From Cutaneotrichosporon cavernicola (taxonomy: Eukaryota; Basidiomycota; Tremellomycetes; Trichosporonales; Trichosporonaceae): a stretch of 64,000 nucleotides of DNA. Shown here one piece after another: positions 24,101 through 34,400 of this stretch. Under the pieces are notes generated by a model. The model did not search any database and was not told the DNA's origin. It was given only the letters and a program-made list of their open reading frames with translations. The position numbers and the translations under genes are program-made. The stretch covers positions 744,001 to 808,000 of the forward strand of contig NC_083397.1 of assembly GCF_030864355.1 (NCBI RefSeq). Reading direction: 5' to 3'. Each line of letters opens with the position of its first letter. Positions within the stretch are counted from its first letter, which is position 1.

Positions 24101-25117
24101 CGGCCTGCGTCTTCTCGTTCTGCGTAGCAAACGCTTGGTCGATCTCACGACGCGCCGCAGTGTCCTCCGCTCCAAACATCCTCTGGAGGTCGCGGTATGC
24201 AATCTCCTCGGACTGCTGTTGGTGTGCGAGCCTGGCAAGTTCCGCAGCGTCCTGCGCAGCCTCTTTCGCGGCTATGATGTCGACACGTCGTTGTTCCGCT
24301 TCGGCGTCTGCAAGCTTAGCCATATGCCTGAGCTCGCGGTCGTGCGTCTCTTGGGCCTTGGCGTAGTTGAATGGGTGTTCCGGTTTGGGCTGGTGCAGGT
24401 GGGGCTTGGGCGTGGCCTCCGGATCAGCAGAGCGCGAGAAAACCCTGGGAGTGGCGAGAGGCCTGGGGTTCGCAAACATCGTAGGCGAGTTGGTGACTGC
24501 CTGTGGCTGAGATTAGCTGACTCCAACCAACAAAGCTTACCTGGTAAACAGGGGCACCTCTGCTCATGGTCTCGCTCAATGGGCGCGCGAGTGGTGGTTT
24601 CCTCGTCGGCTCCTGTAAGGCCGAGAAGCTCTGCATAGACTGGTGACCTCGAGGAACGCCGCGGCCCACACCGATAACGGAAATGGACTCTTGTGGGAGT
24701 ACCGTGACCGCAGGGGAGTTTGTGCCTAGCATCAGATTGGTCATACGCGCACGTACGGGACGGGATCGCGGGCGGGGCCTCGGGATATTCGTATCGCAGG
24801 TGAGAGTCAACAGTGTACACTGCGTGCGCCTGGATCCATGGTCCGACTGCTGTTAGTTTCGAGTACTCCACCATCAACTAACCCTTGTCTCGGGCACTAG
24901 GGTCGAGGCCGGTTTGACGGAGGTCAGCGAAACAGGGTGGCTCCGCTGCGTCAACTAACGGAGGCGCATTGTCGATCCAGGTGGGCGCGCGCGGGAGGTC
25001 ACCTCCGAGCGGCTTGGGTGGTAGTGAGGGTCCGACTGATGTTAGCGGCCGTGAGCGGGGCGGCCGCGGAGTAAGGCGTGGGGAGAGGGGGCCGTAGAAG
25101 AAGGAGATGTCAGACAT
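21161..25117 (-). CDS. Large unrecognised protein: coiled coil, Lys/Ser/Pro repeats, conserved-looking C-terminal domain
   Basis: I do not recognise this protein. Reading the minus strand, a Pro-rich start (MSDISFFYGPLSPR) is followed by disordered sequence, then a long Ala/Glu/Gln-rich coiled coil (about 23950-24350), a charged linker, a degenerate repeat of APTxVSK units (22496-22723) and a C-terminal domain with aromatic-rich, folded-looking sequence (SLKRELDIVPLTIYTMNIY; GYQEGWLAHRWDLATGH; FNWWHAIRAAFPQRGIL), stop at 21161. Two junctions were checked: the 34-nt intron separating NEEAIT from LLGRMTTLMEAF (near 23126-23160), and a 31-nt intron near 24730-24760 that restores frame, so this is one gene of roughly 1100 residues. 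An alternative start is ATG 25400 (MATIVKTLLKSAMPKDK) using a longer first intron. Confidence 0.6.
22496..22723 (-). repeat. Degenerate in-frame repeat, APTxVSK-type units
   Basis: Within the preceding coding sequence about 76 residues consist of imperfect repeats with cores such as APTEVSR, PQVSKSEK, SQVSKAPT, ATQVSKPA, APTNVSK and APTRVSR. Period varies between about 7 and 15 residues. It is Lys/Ser/Thr-rich, probably disordered, and rich in possible phosphorylation sites. Confidence 0.7.
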
Positions 25118-26259
25118 GGTGGAGTGACAAGAAGAGGTGGGATGATGATGATGATGATGGGGAACGACCGAGGACGAGTAAGCATCGGGAGAAGGATATG
25201 AGGCGTCGGCGCCATTGATTTGAAGCCACGGGGCCGATTCCAGCACAGCGGCCCGAATCTGCCGTCCAGAGAGGAAGCGACTCACGGCCAAAATGTGCAC
25301 TGCGCGCTTGCATCTTGCCTCCTTTGTCTTTGTCTTTCTTCTTGTTGGCCTTGTCCTTTGGCATGGCACTCTTGAGTAGGGTCTTGACAATGGTAGCCAT
25401 CGAGTAGGATGAGGTGGTAGGATGTAGGAGATGGCTGCTGGATGAGGTCGAGGAGGGTGAGGTGTGAGAGGGGAGTGGAGGTAGTAGAGGTTAGAGACAA
25501 GATGTGGAGAGTAGTAGAGTGGCAAAAGTGGACAAGTTGACAGGTTGACAAGTGGACAATGGTCGTGAGACCATGAGACGCCGTGACGGGGGATGTGGGT
25601 GTATGTGTGTGTGTATATCGATGCTCAGGTTACTAGAGGGGAAGGGGAAGAAGGGGTGATGGAGGATGGAGGAGATCAACGCCCGCCCCCACGACGCGCG
25701 ACGACCTCACCTTCGGGTGACTGGGCGTTTAGAATTTGCTCGACGTGGAGCAATGTTGGGGACCGTGCCCCGTGCGTGCGCTGGAATGCACCAAACACGG
25801 TACAGTGTGGTCCGAGCCACTGGGAGCAACGACGGGCCAAGAGGTGGGGACGTGGGGACGTGGGCCCGTGACGCGACTCTAGATGAGTAAATGAGTAAAT
25901 GAGTAAAAGAGGAAAAGAGGAAAAGAGAGAAAAAAGAGACGTGGTGGTCGGGGTTTAGGTGGTAGAGATGGCTGAACCCATAATGACCTGTGAGGGTGAG
26001 GGTGAGATACAGAATCAGTGAATATCTACGTCTGTGTTTGGTCGTGATCACAGTGTCCGAGCTCAACGAGCCCTGTCATTCGCACCCACAAGTCACTCTC
26101 GCACCCTTGTTCAGCCATCTTCGTTACTTGTTACTCGGCCCTCATTCCGGGGCCCTCCTCGCATCCTCTCTCCCTTTTCTCTTTCTCTTAAGTTAGATAT
26201 CAGTCTGCACTCCATGCATGTCCCAATGCCAGAAAACCAAGATACACTTACTCATACAA
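25118..26259. other. Non-coding region with simple repeats
   Basis: This stretch holds the promoter/leader of the preceding minus-strand gene and the 3' flank of the DUF2985 gene. It carries (GAT)6 at 25141-25158, three copies of ATGAGTAA at 25883-25906 followed by A/G-rich AAGAGG units to about 25940, and purine-rich tracts around 25400-25660. A possible alternative first exon of the minus-strand gene lies at 25287-25400. No RNA gene recognised. Confidence 0.5.
25883..25940. repeat. Short tandem repeats (ATGAGTAA x3, then AAGAGG-type units)
   Basis: Three perfect 8-bp ATGAGTAA copies run directly into two to three GGAAAAGA units and an A/G-only tract. A purine-strand bias of this kind is typical of slippage-prone intergenic DNA. 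Confidence 0.75.
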
Positions 26260-28910
26260 CTATCCGCTTCGCCTAACCTTTGAAACAGAGTCGGGCTCCT
26301 CTTTGTTCAGCGAGCTCATCTCGTTGTACGGTGCAATGTCGTACGACTGCGGCTCGTCCGCCTCCGAGACGCTGGCTAGAATCGCTTCCTGGTCCAGCGC
26401 ATTCTCGCCAGTCTTCAACTTGAGGAGATCATCCGTCGCCGCCCGCTTTGGTTGTCTCGCGTCCCTGCTGAGGTCGGCAGCCGTGGGCCGGTTGCCTGAA
26501 ATTGTGGAGCGGCGTGGCTTCTTCACGCGCTCGGGGACGGGCTCGTCAACCGCCAGAGCCTTGCGAAGCTTGTCCTCGACAACAGCCGTCTTCTTCGTCC
26601 GCTTCCCGCCCTGCCAGATGAGCACGGCCGCACCAATGCCGCATAAGAACGACAGAGGGATGAGAGAGCCCGTCGTCCAAGGGGGCCTCTTGTGGCGGTT
26701 CATGCCCCACATGCATCCACATAGGAGGCATTGGAAGAATGAGTTGCCGTCCATGAGCTGCAGTAAGCGCTGGTTTGTGTCATGGAGAAATAGAAGCTGG
26801 GAGGAAGAAGAAGAGGCGTCCTCCACTCGTATGCACCACAGGGCGGCCGTTTTGCGAATGACGTTCTCCCCAACAAGCATCACTCACAATCGTGTTCCAC
26901 AAGGCCAAACTCATCGGGAATGCGCGATGCGTAGCAGTAGCATGGGGCCGGTACCACGTCTGGCTCTTGGCAAACTTTGTCTGCTGATCGACAAGCCTAT
27001 CGTGCTCCTCCTTTGTAAGCACGTTCTCGTACCCGGGCAGCGTCGTGGGGTCGGGAAGGTCGTCTGGATCCTGGACAGGTGGCAGGCCGAGCTTCTTACA
27101 CCGGCGCTGGAACCGCTTGCGCAGCGTCCAGATCACGCTCATACGGTACGTGTCTATCGCGCGCCAGGGGATGAGACCCACACCAGTGACTGTAAACAAC
27201 CCATTAACGACTTGGGACGAAATCTCAATCCAAATGTCCTGCGTATTCCTACTCGAGGTCGGGATCCAACCGAGGAGGAAGAGAACGATCGCGGCGCCCC
27301 AGAACACGACGAGGAACCCGTAGATTGCAGTCACGACACCCATTGGCGTCTTGAGGTACGCCCACAGACCTTTAAGGGCTGCCTTGAGCTTTTCCTTGCG
27401 CTCCTGCCGCACGAGCAACTTGCGCAGGTGCTTGTCGAGGTTGTGCTCTTCGGTCGTCTCACTCTCGTCCCCGCTCGACTCCTCGTCATACTCTTTGCCC
27501 TTGTAGGCCGGGATGGGCTGGAGCGGCACAAACTCTCCCATCTGGTCCCTCTGGTCCCTCTCTTGTGTGCGAGCCCCGCGGACCGAGCCCGCCTCGGAAG
27601 TAGGCGGACTCACATCCGCCTGCGACGCGAGAGTGGGACGCTGTGGGGTCTCCTTAACGAACATGCGCGTGAGTGTGCCCGCACGAGATCGCGGCTTGCG
27701 CGTTGCGGTGACAGGGGGAGGAAGGATGTTGTCATCCTGTCCTTCACCGCCGACATGGGTTCTGCTGTCAGCATTCTACCTCCACTTTGACGGCGCGGAA
27801 TGACTTACTCGAGACTGTGCTCGGACGGCGTGGACGGGATCACGAGCGTTGGCCGACGAGTCCACAGCTGCGGAATGTTGGGAAACATGATGCCGTTGGT
27901 CACGTTCTGGAGGTGGTTCACTGCAGTCAGCTCGACTCCACCTGCGACTCACAGGTCGACACTTCTAGGTCGACACAGTCGAGCAAGCCGATGGCGTCGT
28001 CGTCCAGCTCGCGGCTCTCAGAGATGACCTCGGTATTGGCACGCCTCCTGCGGCGGGGCGTACCAGCGCCGTGCCCGTCCTCTGACGACAAACGGACGTT
28101 GATTGAGCTCCCTCCCTCGCGCTCAATCTCACTCGCGGTACCATCGCTCGTCCTGCGTGCGCCGGCGCGCCGCTCCATCTCCTGGATATTATCGAGGTGT
28201 TGGGACCGATGGCGTCCCTGGGACGGCATCGTGACTCCCACAGTGTAGGCGCGATGGCGGGGGCGGGTGCGCGTCGACGGTAGTATGGGTGTGGAGGGGG
28301 AGGTGGAGACCACAGGTGATGCCTGCATTGGGGACGTTGGATGTGAGGCCGGCATGGGATCAATTGGGATGGAGATGCTGGGCAACCCAGATCTTGAAGT
28401 GACGGGAAAGGAGGAATGCTCTGTATCGCTCGGAGCGAATGCCCGGTTGGGCATGGGAAAGCCGACGGGTGCGGCAAGCAAGTCAGAAGAGTTATGGACC
28501 CCCAAATCAGGCGCCTCAGGCATACTCTCTAGCACTGGATGTGCACGCGTGGATGTTGGAAAGTACATTGGATCGTCGCGCAGCGCCTCGAGAGAGTAGC
28601 ATCGTACTGGACGCGGAGGGCGGGGTGCTCGGTGGACAGCATGCCCTCCTGCTCCTGGAGATGCAGTTACTGGGTACGTGGACCTTGGCGTGGGCAGTAC
28701 TGGGGAGGTTTGCGTAGACAGTGGAATGGGAGACGCAGCATTGGAGGCGATGCTGGTTGTAGCCGTATCCGAGCCCGAGCCGGAGGTGGTGGTCGTAGCA
28801 GGCTCGGCCAGTGTTGTTTGGATCGCCGAGGTCTGTGCGGCTAGTGCCGACTGTGCGACCGCGAGTTCATCGTCCCGGCGATGGGAAGAGGACATTTCAC
28901 TAATGTCCAA
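26260..28910 (-). CDS. DUF2985-family integral membrane protein
   Basis: The N-terminal third (start ATG 28910, MDISEMSSSHRRDDE) is long, Ser/Thr/Pro-rich and probably cytosolic. The middle carries an Arg/Lys-rich segment and then two membrane segments: LKTPMGVVTAIYGFLVVFWG with AIVLFLLGW, followed by NTQDIWIEISSQVVNGLFT and LIPWRAIDTYRM, the signature of Pfam DUF2985. A further pair of membrane segments follows (FFQCLLCGCMWGMNR; GSLIPLSFLCGIGAAVLIW), then a Lys/Asp-rich tail ending EPDSVSKVRRSG at the stop 26260. Short introns lie near 27780-27815, 27920-27955 and 26740-26890. DUF2985 is fungal; its function is unknown to me. Compartment is not predictable beyond membrane. Confidence 0.83.
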
Positions 28911-29277
28911 GAAGAGTTAGTTGTCAGGTTCTAGATGATGAGGAAGATAGTATGAATGGAGATATGGAGAGTTGGTCTGTTCTTGATGATTGATGGCAAA
29001 AGTCTCGTCATGCTAATCAGTCTAACCCAGTTGATCTTGTAACGGTAATTCGGATGGTAATGTAATGTAATGTAACGTAATCTACTGTCACCCAACTTGG
29101 TGTGATCGAAACAGCCTCAGTCTGGCTCGACCCCCTTGGCCCTTGGCTTGGCTGGGTACCCGCCCTAACCCTGCAACTGACCATGCTCCATGCCGTCACA
29201 GATCTAATTCACATGTCCCCGCATATCTATTAACACGTTTCTAATACTCCTACATATGGCCATGTCACCACAGTACC
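28911..29277. other. Intergenic spacer, DUF2985 gene / ATG22
   Basis: Both flanking genes are on the minus strand, so this holds the DUF2985 gene promoter and the ATG22 3' UTR. A tandem TAATG/TAACG pentamer run lies at about 29057-29081. Nothing else recognised. Confidence 0.5.
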
Positions 29278-31198
29278 CTAAACTACTTGCCGTCTTCCAG
29301 CTGACCATGCCGCCGCCTCGTCGACGCCGCGCCGTACTCGCACGTGCATCAATACAGGGACCGGGATGGCCAGCATGGCAGCAAGGAACAAGAAGCCAAG
29401 GCGGATGTTGCCCGTCGAGTCAGCGATGAGGCCAACGATGAGGGGCCCAACGAAAGAGGAGGATTTATCCGTGAGGGAAAAGAGAGAGAAGAACGTCGAC
29501 TCGTGTCCCGGTGGAATGATCTCAGCGTACACTGCCCGCGCATACGAGTTGAAGGGCCCGTAGAGCTGGTATTAGCAAAAATTGGACAAAGAGGAAACAC
29601 CGAGCCTGCGGGAATCCCGTTATTCGGGATCCCCGGTACTTGTCGTTTGGAATGCACCCCAACGAACCCGACGCCGGTATCGATCAAGACCAAGCGGAGA
29701 GTGTGCAGGCGCGCAGGAGGGAAGGGGTTTGAAATGAGGACAAAAATACACGTAGGAGAAAGAACACTTACGAAGCCAAACCACGCGGCTGCGACATACA
29801 TCTCCGCCTCGGTCCGCAGCCCGCCAACGCGGATGACCAGTCCAGCGCACGCGTACAGCGGCAACACCTGGGCGGCCAGGACAATGTACACCAGGACCCG
29901 GAGATTGCTGAGTCCCAACCTGCGCTGCAATCTGGGTGCGTAGATACTGCTTCCGACTGCGACGAGCTGCATGATTAGCCCGATGACGATCACTCTGGCC
30001 GGAGACATGTGCAGGTGCGAGCTCGCATACAGAATGGCCGTGTAGGTGGTCGTGTGGAAGCCGTCCGAGAGGAAGATCCATGCGAGGAGGAACGTGAAGA
30101 GGTTTGGGAGGAGGCGGATCTCGGAGGGATGGACCATGGAAGCGATGCGCCGCCACGCAGTCGGCAGCCATCCAGCTGGGGCGGGGGTCTTGGCGGCACC
30201 GGGGAGGCCGAGAGCGGCGGGGATTGTAAAGATGCCCCACCAGGCTGCGGAAAGGCCGACCGCGACCATCAAGGAGCGGGTCGACCCGCCGCCAAGTACG
30301 ACTGGAACCGAGAGGAGGGCGAGCATCGCGACGCCAGAGAAGAAGCCGATGGCCACGCCGTTGGAGGAGATGCGCGCCATCGTGCGTGAGAGCACCTCGG
30401 AATACTTGGCGGATGGAGGAGTGAGAAGAGCTTCATCCTCGCCATTCTCCTCAGATGCGCGGAGGATGACTGAGCCAACAACGGACGCGGCGTCAGCTTC
30501 ATCCAATCCTCCTCTCTCAACCCCGTCGCTGCTCTCCTCAGATGCCAAGCGCATGGCCACGACGGTTGGGTCTTCCTTCGCAAGGCCTGGGAGGAACGCA
30601 TTCGCGCATACGATGCTCGCCGCATACGTGATGTTTCCAACTAGCGTAATCAGCGCCCCTGTCACGGGGAGAACCGGTCTCGGAGTGCTGGGAATCACGA
30701 GGAAGAGGGCAGCGATCATGCTCCCCACGGCCGCGAAAGAGACGAGCAGGCGTTTGCGCCAGTACGCGCAGTCGGCCAGCGAGCCGATCGAGATGATGCC
30801 GAGAGCTTGCATGAAAACAGCTGTGGACTTGACGTACATCCTGGTGTGAGCGGAGCGAGTGCCGCTAAGAGGAGATGGACTCACGAGAAACTCGCCGTGT
30901 CAACCCACCGCCCCAGGATATGCGCGCGACAAGCGACGGGGGTTGTCCCCGGCAGCGGCTTCTCCCTTGAGCATGGGCGCGTATACTCTGGCGCTTCGAA
31001 GCCGATCTCGCGTGCCATTTCTGCCGTCAGCCAGGCCAAGTCGTGACACACGTTCGAGAGTGATCGGGAGGAAGATGGCCTGGTGTCAGCAAGGCGGAAC
31101 TGAGCGAAAGGCACGCGCACCATTGCGCACGCGGCAAACACCTCGGCGGCGAAGGCGTACCAGTACCACGCGCGGACGTGAGGTTCTGGCAGCTTCAT
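29278..31198 (-). CDS. ATG22: Autophagy-related protein 22, vacuolar amino-acid effluxer
   Basis: Atg22 is a major-facilitator-type vacuolar permease that exports amino acids released from autophagic bodies. The ATG at 31198 opens MKLPEPHVRAWYWYAFAAEV, the family's first helix, and a short intron ending CTGACACCAG leads to IFLPITLERVCHDLAWL. Multiple membrane helices follow (ALGIISIGSLADCAYWRKRL; LLPNLFTFLLAWIFLSDGFHTT). The C-terminal exon has the hallmark LYGPFNSYARAVYAEIIPPG and SLTDKSSSFVGPLIVGLIAD. A 206-nt intron (29566-29771), long for this window, separates AAWFGF from LYGPFNS and contains an imperfect inverted repeat. Stop at 29278. The cytosolic loop between helices is Glu/Ser-rich, as in other fungal Atg22. 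Confidence 0.92.
29610..29634. repeat. Imperfect inverted repeat inside the long ATG22 intron
   Basis: The arms GGGAATCCCG (29610-29619) and CGGGATCCCC (29625-29634) can pair over ten positions with one mismatch around a 5-nt TTATT loop. It sits within the 206-nt intron, so a hairpin in the pre-mRNA could shorten the effective branch-to-donor distance. Function is speculative. Confidence 0.5.
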
Positions 31199-31259
31199 TC
31201 TAGATGCGATGGAGAAGATGGAGAAAGGGAAGGGATGACGCGTTACGCGTTCATGGTTT

Positions 31260-31300
31260 ACGTCTACCTCCACCTCCACCTCCACCTCCACTTTGGTTTT
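31260..31300. repeat. Hexamer tandem repeat (CCACCT) upstream of ATG22
   Basis: Five near-perfect CCACCT/ACCTCC units lie 60-100 bp upstream of the ATG22 start, within its promoter or 5' UTR (GGAGGT on the transcribed sense strand). Simple-sequence expansion is the plain reading. Confidence 0.7.
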
Positions 31301-31457
31301 GCCAGGCTAGATGCCAGCTGGATGCTGGATGCTGGTCGGTCTGTCCGACTTGTGCTGTATGCCCTACATTGATCATTGCTCTATGAAACCACTACTGTAT
31401 TCACAGCCACATGTACTCCCTTGATTTTTTCCATGCTTCTTCTCTTGCCGCGCTGCA

Positions 31458-34400
31458 TTAAACATCTGCGAGTTAACTCTGTCTATTCCGAAGGCTGGCT
31501 CACAGTATGAGTTGCCCGCCTGGGCATAGTTCATCGACGACAGCTGGTCCTCAGACATGCGTTCCTGGTACTTTTCATGGGTACGCTTGAACGAAGCAAT
31601 GCAAGTGCGGATCGTCGCAGAAATTGGCATCGGCTCCGATACGCGGGGTGCGAGGATGTCGGCCAGGAGAGGCGGAATGAACTTGGGGACGGTGTAGGGG
31701 AACGCTTCGACAATAGCCACAGCGCCGAGGACGGCGGCGTGGAGCTCGACAATCTTGGCCTGGTACGCTGGATTGACGACACCCGGTTCGAGGAAGTGGC
31801 GCGGAACCTTGACCGTGTTGATCTCACGCGTAAAGCGGTCTTTGAGAACAATCACCATCGAGCGCTGCGAGCAGCGGAGGAAGGAGCCTAACGTGACGGA
31901 CGCCATCTCGCGGACTTCCTGGTTCGGGTCCTTCAGACACGTCGAGATGACGTCGAGACACTTGGCCTTGCAAGGCTCCGACAGGAGCGAGAGGTTGCGG
32001 AAGTATGTGAGACTCAGCACCGGCATGCAGTGCATCTTGGTGCGCCAAGACTGACGTCAGCATTGTCAGACGTAAACTCACCGTCGAGTGCTGGAGGATC
32101 GAGATGAGCTGCATGATGAGCGGCTCGACCAGCTGGAATGCCGGGGTAATCGATGTAGTCCAAGCGAGCAAGCGGCCGGCGATGGCCTGCATCTCGTTGT
32201 TGTCGTTCATCTCGCGTAGCTCGAAGATCTCGGGCAGAATGGGGATGAGGTATGGGAACGTGCCTACGGCATGTACGTCCGAGAGCTCTATCGTGAGCCA
32301 GTGCATCACTGCTGTCAGTTTCATCTTTACGCTCTCGCCAGCTTACTCGTAACCGCCGTAGTGTCGTGCGCCGACATTATGGCCTTTGGACCGTGAGGAC
32401 GTTCCTTGCGCAGCTCCTGGAGGCGCGCGACAATCTCCGTTAGTTGTGCCTGGAAGGGCGGGTTGCGGATGCCCATGATGTCCAAGTTACACTCGGGATC
32501 GTCCAACACAGCATCCACGAGGGCGTGTGCTGAAGGGTAGGAGGCGTTCCACTTGAGCTGGTCGAGGCCATTGAGGACGGAGCCGATCAACGCGCGTACA
32601 TCCGCGTACGGACAGTCGAGGGCCTTGAAATATAACTGTGCAAACTCGGGCGACCACGACTCGAAGCGCCAACGCAAGCAGCGCAGAACCGAGCGGCAGA
32701 GCTGCACGCGTCGGCTGAGGTCAAACGCGGAGCCACTCTGGAAGTCGGCGGCCAAGGCCGTTTCGAGCATGAAGTCGACCAGGGGCTTATAGCGGCGCGG
32801 GTCCTGCTCGTGGAGGACGTACTCGACGGTGATGTCCCAGCACTTGACCGTGTCCTGACGGATATTACGGAACAGTTCAGGGAGCAGTGGCGAGAACCAG
32901 TCCCAGAAGTCCTTGCGGTCCTTGCCTGGCCACTCCCAGGTGCCGCGCAGTAAGCCCGCCAGTAGCTCCCACATGGCGCGGGTGATGTGGCGATCGTACA
33001 CCTTCTTCGCATCCATGTCCTTGAGCATGTTGTCCACGATTGGCTTGATCTGGTCCAGCACAGGGCGGCCGTTGACCTGACAGAGCGATAAGATTAGGTC
33101 GATGTGGTTCGCGGAAGGGTAATTGCGCGACTCCTCCTGAGACCAGAAATCGGAGAGGCGCTTCCACCACGCTGGATCATTGATCGCGTTGCTGACAAGG
33201 TCGACCGCTGGCTTGCAGGCTGGCTCAAGGTGGAAGACCTGCTCATCCCAACCGGAGAACCGGGAGACTTCCATCTTGCGGCCCCAACAGAGCCATCCAG
33301 TGTCGATGCGGTCCTGGAGGACAGAGTCGTCCGTAGGCGGCTCGCGGAAGCTAGCGAGATACTCTTGGGTAAAGTCTGGCCCAATATTGGTGAGGTCAAG
33401 CTCGCGAGCGAAGGGGTCAAACGGCTCCTGGAGGAAGAGACGCTCGAGAGAATCCTGGGCAAACGTACGCATCGTTGCCTGGAACAGCATACGGGTCAAA
33501 CCAGCTGAGCCATAGTCGCGTATGCGAGGATGCGAGTTGCCAACGTTGGTGAGGAAGAACTCGAGGAGGCGCGGGTCAGTGGGACGGTCGCGGCGCGTCA
33601 ACGAGTACAGGAAACGAGCAGCTGCCTGCTGGTACCTCCAGTTGAGGGTTGGGTCTTGTGTAGTGGAACGAACGTGGTCGACAAGCTTGTCATACTGCTC
33701 ATCCTGGAAAGCCAAACGTGCGACCTCTCCCTCGTCTGTGGCCCTGATCACCGCTTCGCTGGGCTTGATGGGTCCGCCAGCCGCCTCAACGAGGTCGTCT
33801 GCCGCCTTTTCCGAGGTATCGACTCTTAAGTTGAGACGGAACATGACCGGCTCGCGCATCTTTGAGATGAGCTCATCGATCGCCTTGCCAACCAAAGTCT
33901 GAATCGAAGCCTTGGTCTCGTGGTGTGCGCCAAGAAGACAGTCGACAAGCTCGACAAGTCCACGCCAGTCGCGCGCCATGCGGGCCAGACCAACTATGTT
34001 GTAGCGCAGAACGTAGAGAGCGCCCTTCATACGGTCTGGGTCGTTTCCAGGTTGGAGAGCGTCGAAGAGCGTCGGGAAGCACAGCACCCACGAGCCGCGG
34101 TACGTCTTGGTGATCGAGTCGAGCTGGGACTGCGCGCGACGTCGGATGCGCACAAACGGCGACAAGCAGAACTCGAGCATGCTCGTAATGAGCTTGTCGT
34201 CCAGAGCCGATCGGACACGGTAGTAGCTAGCGGTCATGAGACGGTTGCTATGGTGTACCTGAGCAGCACCCAAGAGCACAGAGCGGTGCTGCTTGCGCTG
34301 CCCATCGTACATGCGCTTACTCGCTTGCAAATTCTCGTACGCTGCAGAGGCCGACTGGTACTTTTTGGAGCGCATGCCGTACGACACGAGCCACGACCCG

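Noticed and set aside
29156..29178. CCCTAACCCT-like telomere repeat
   Set aside because: A single partial copy in an intergenic spacer; not a telomeric or interstitial array.
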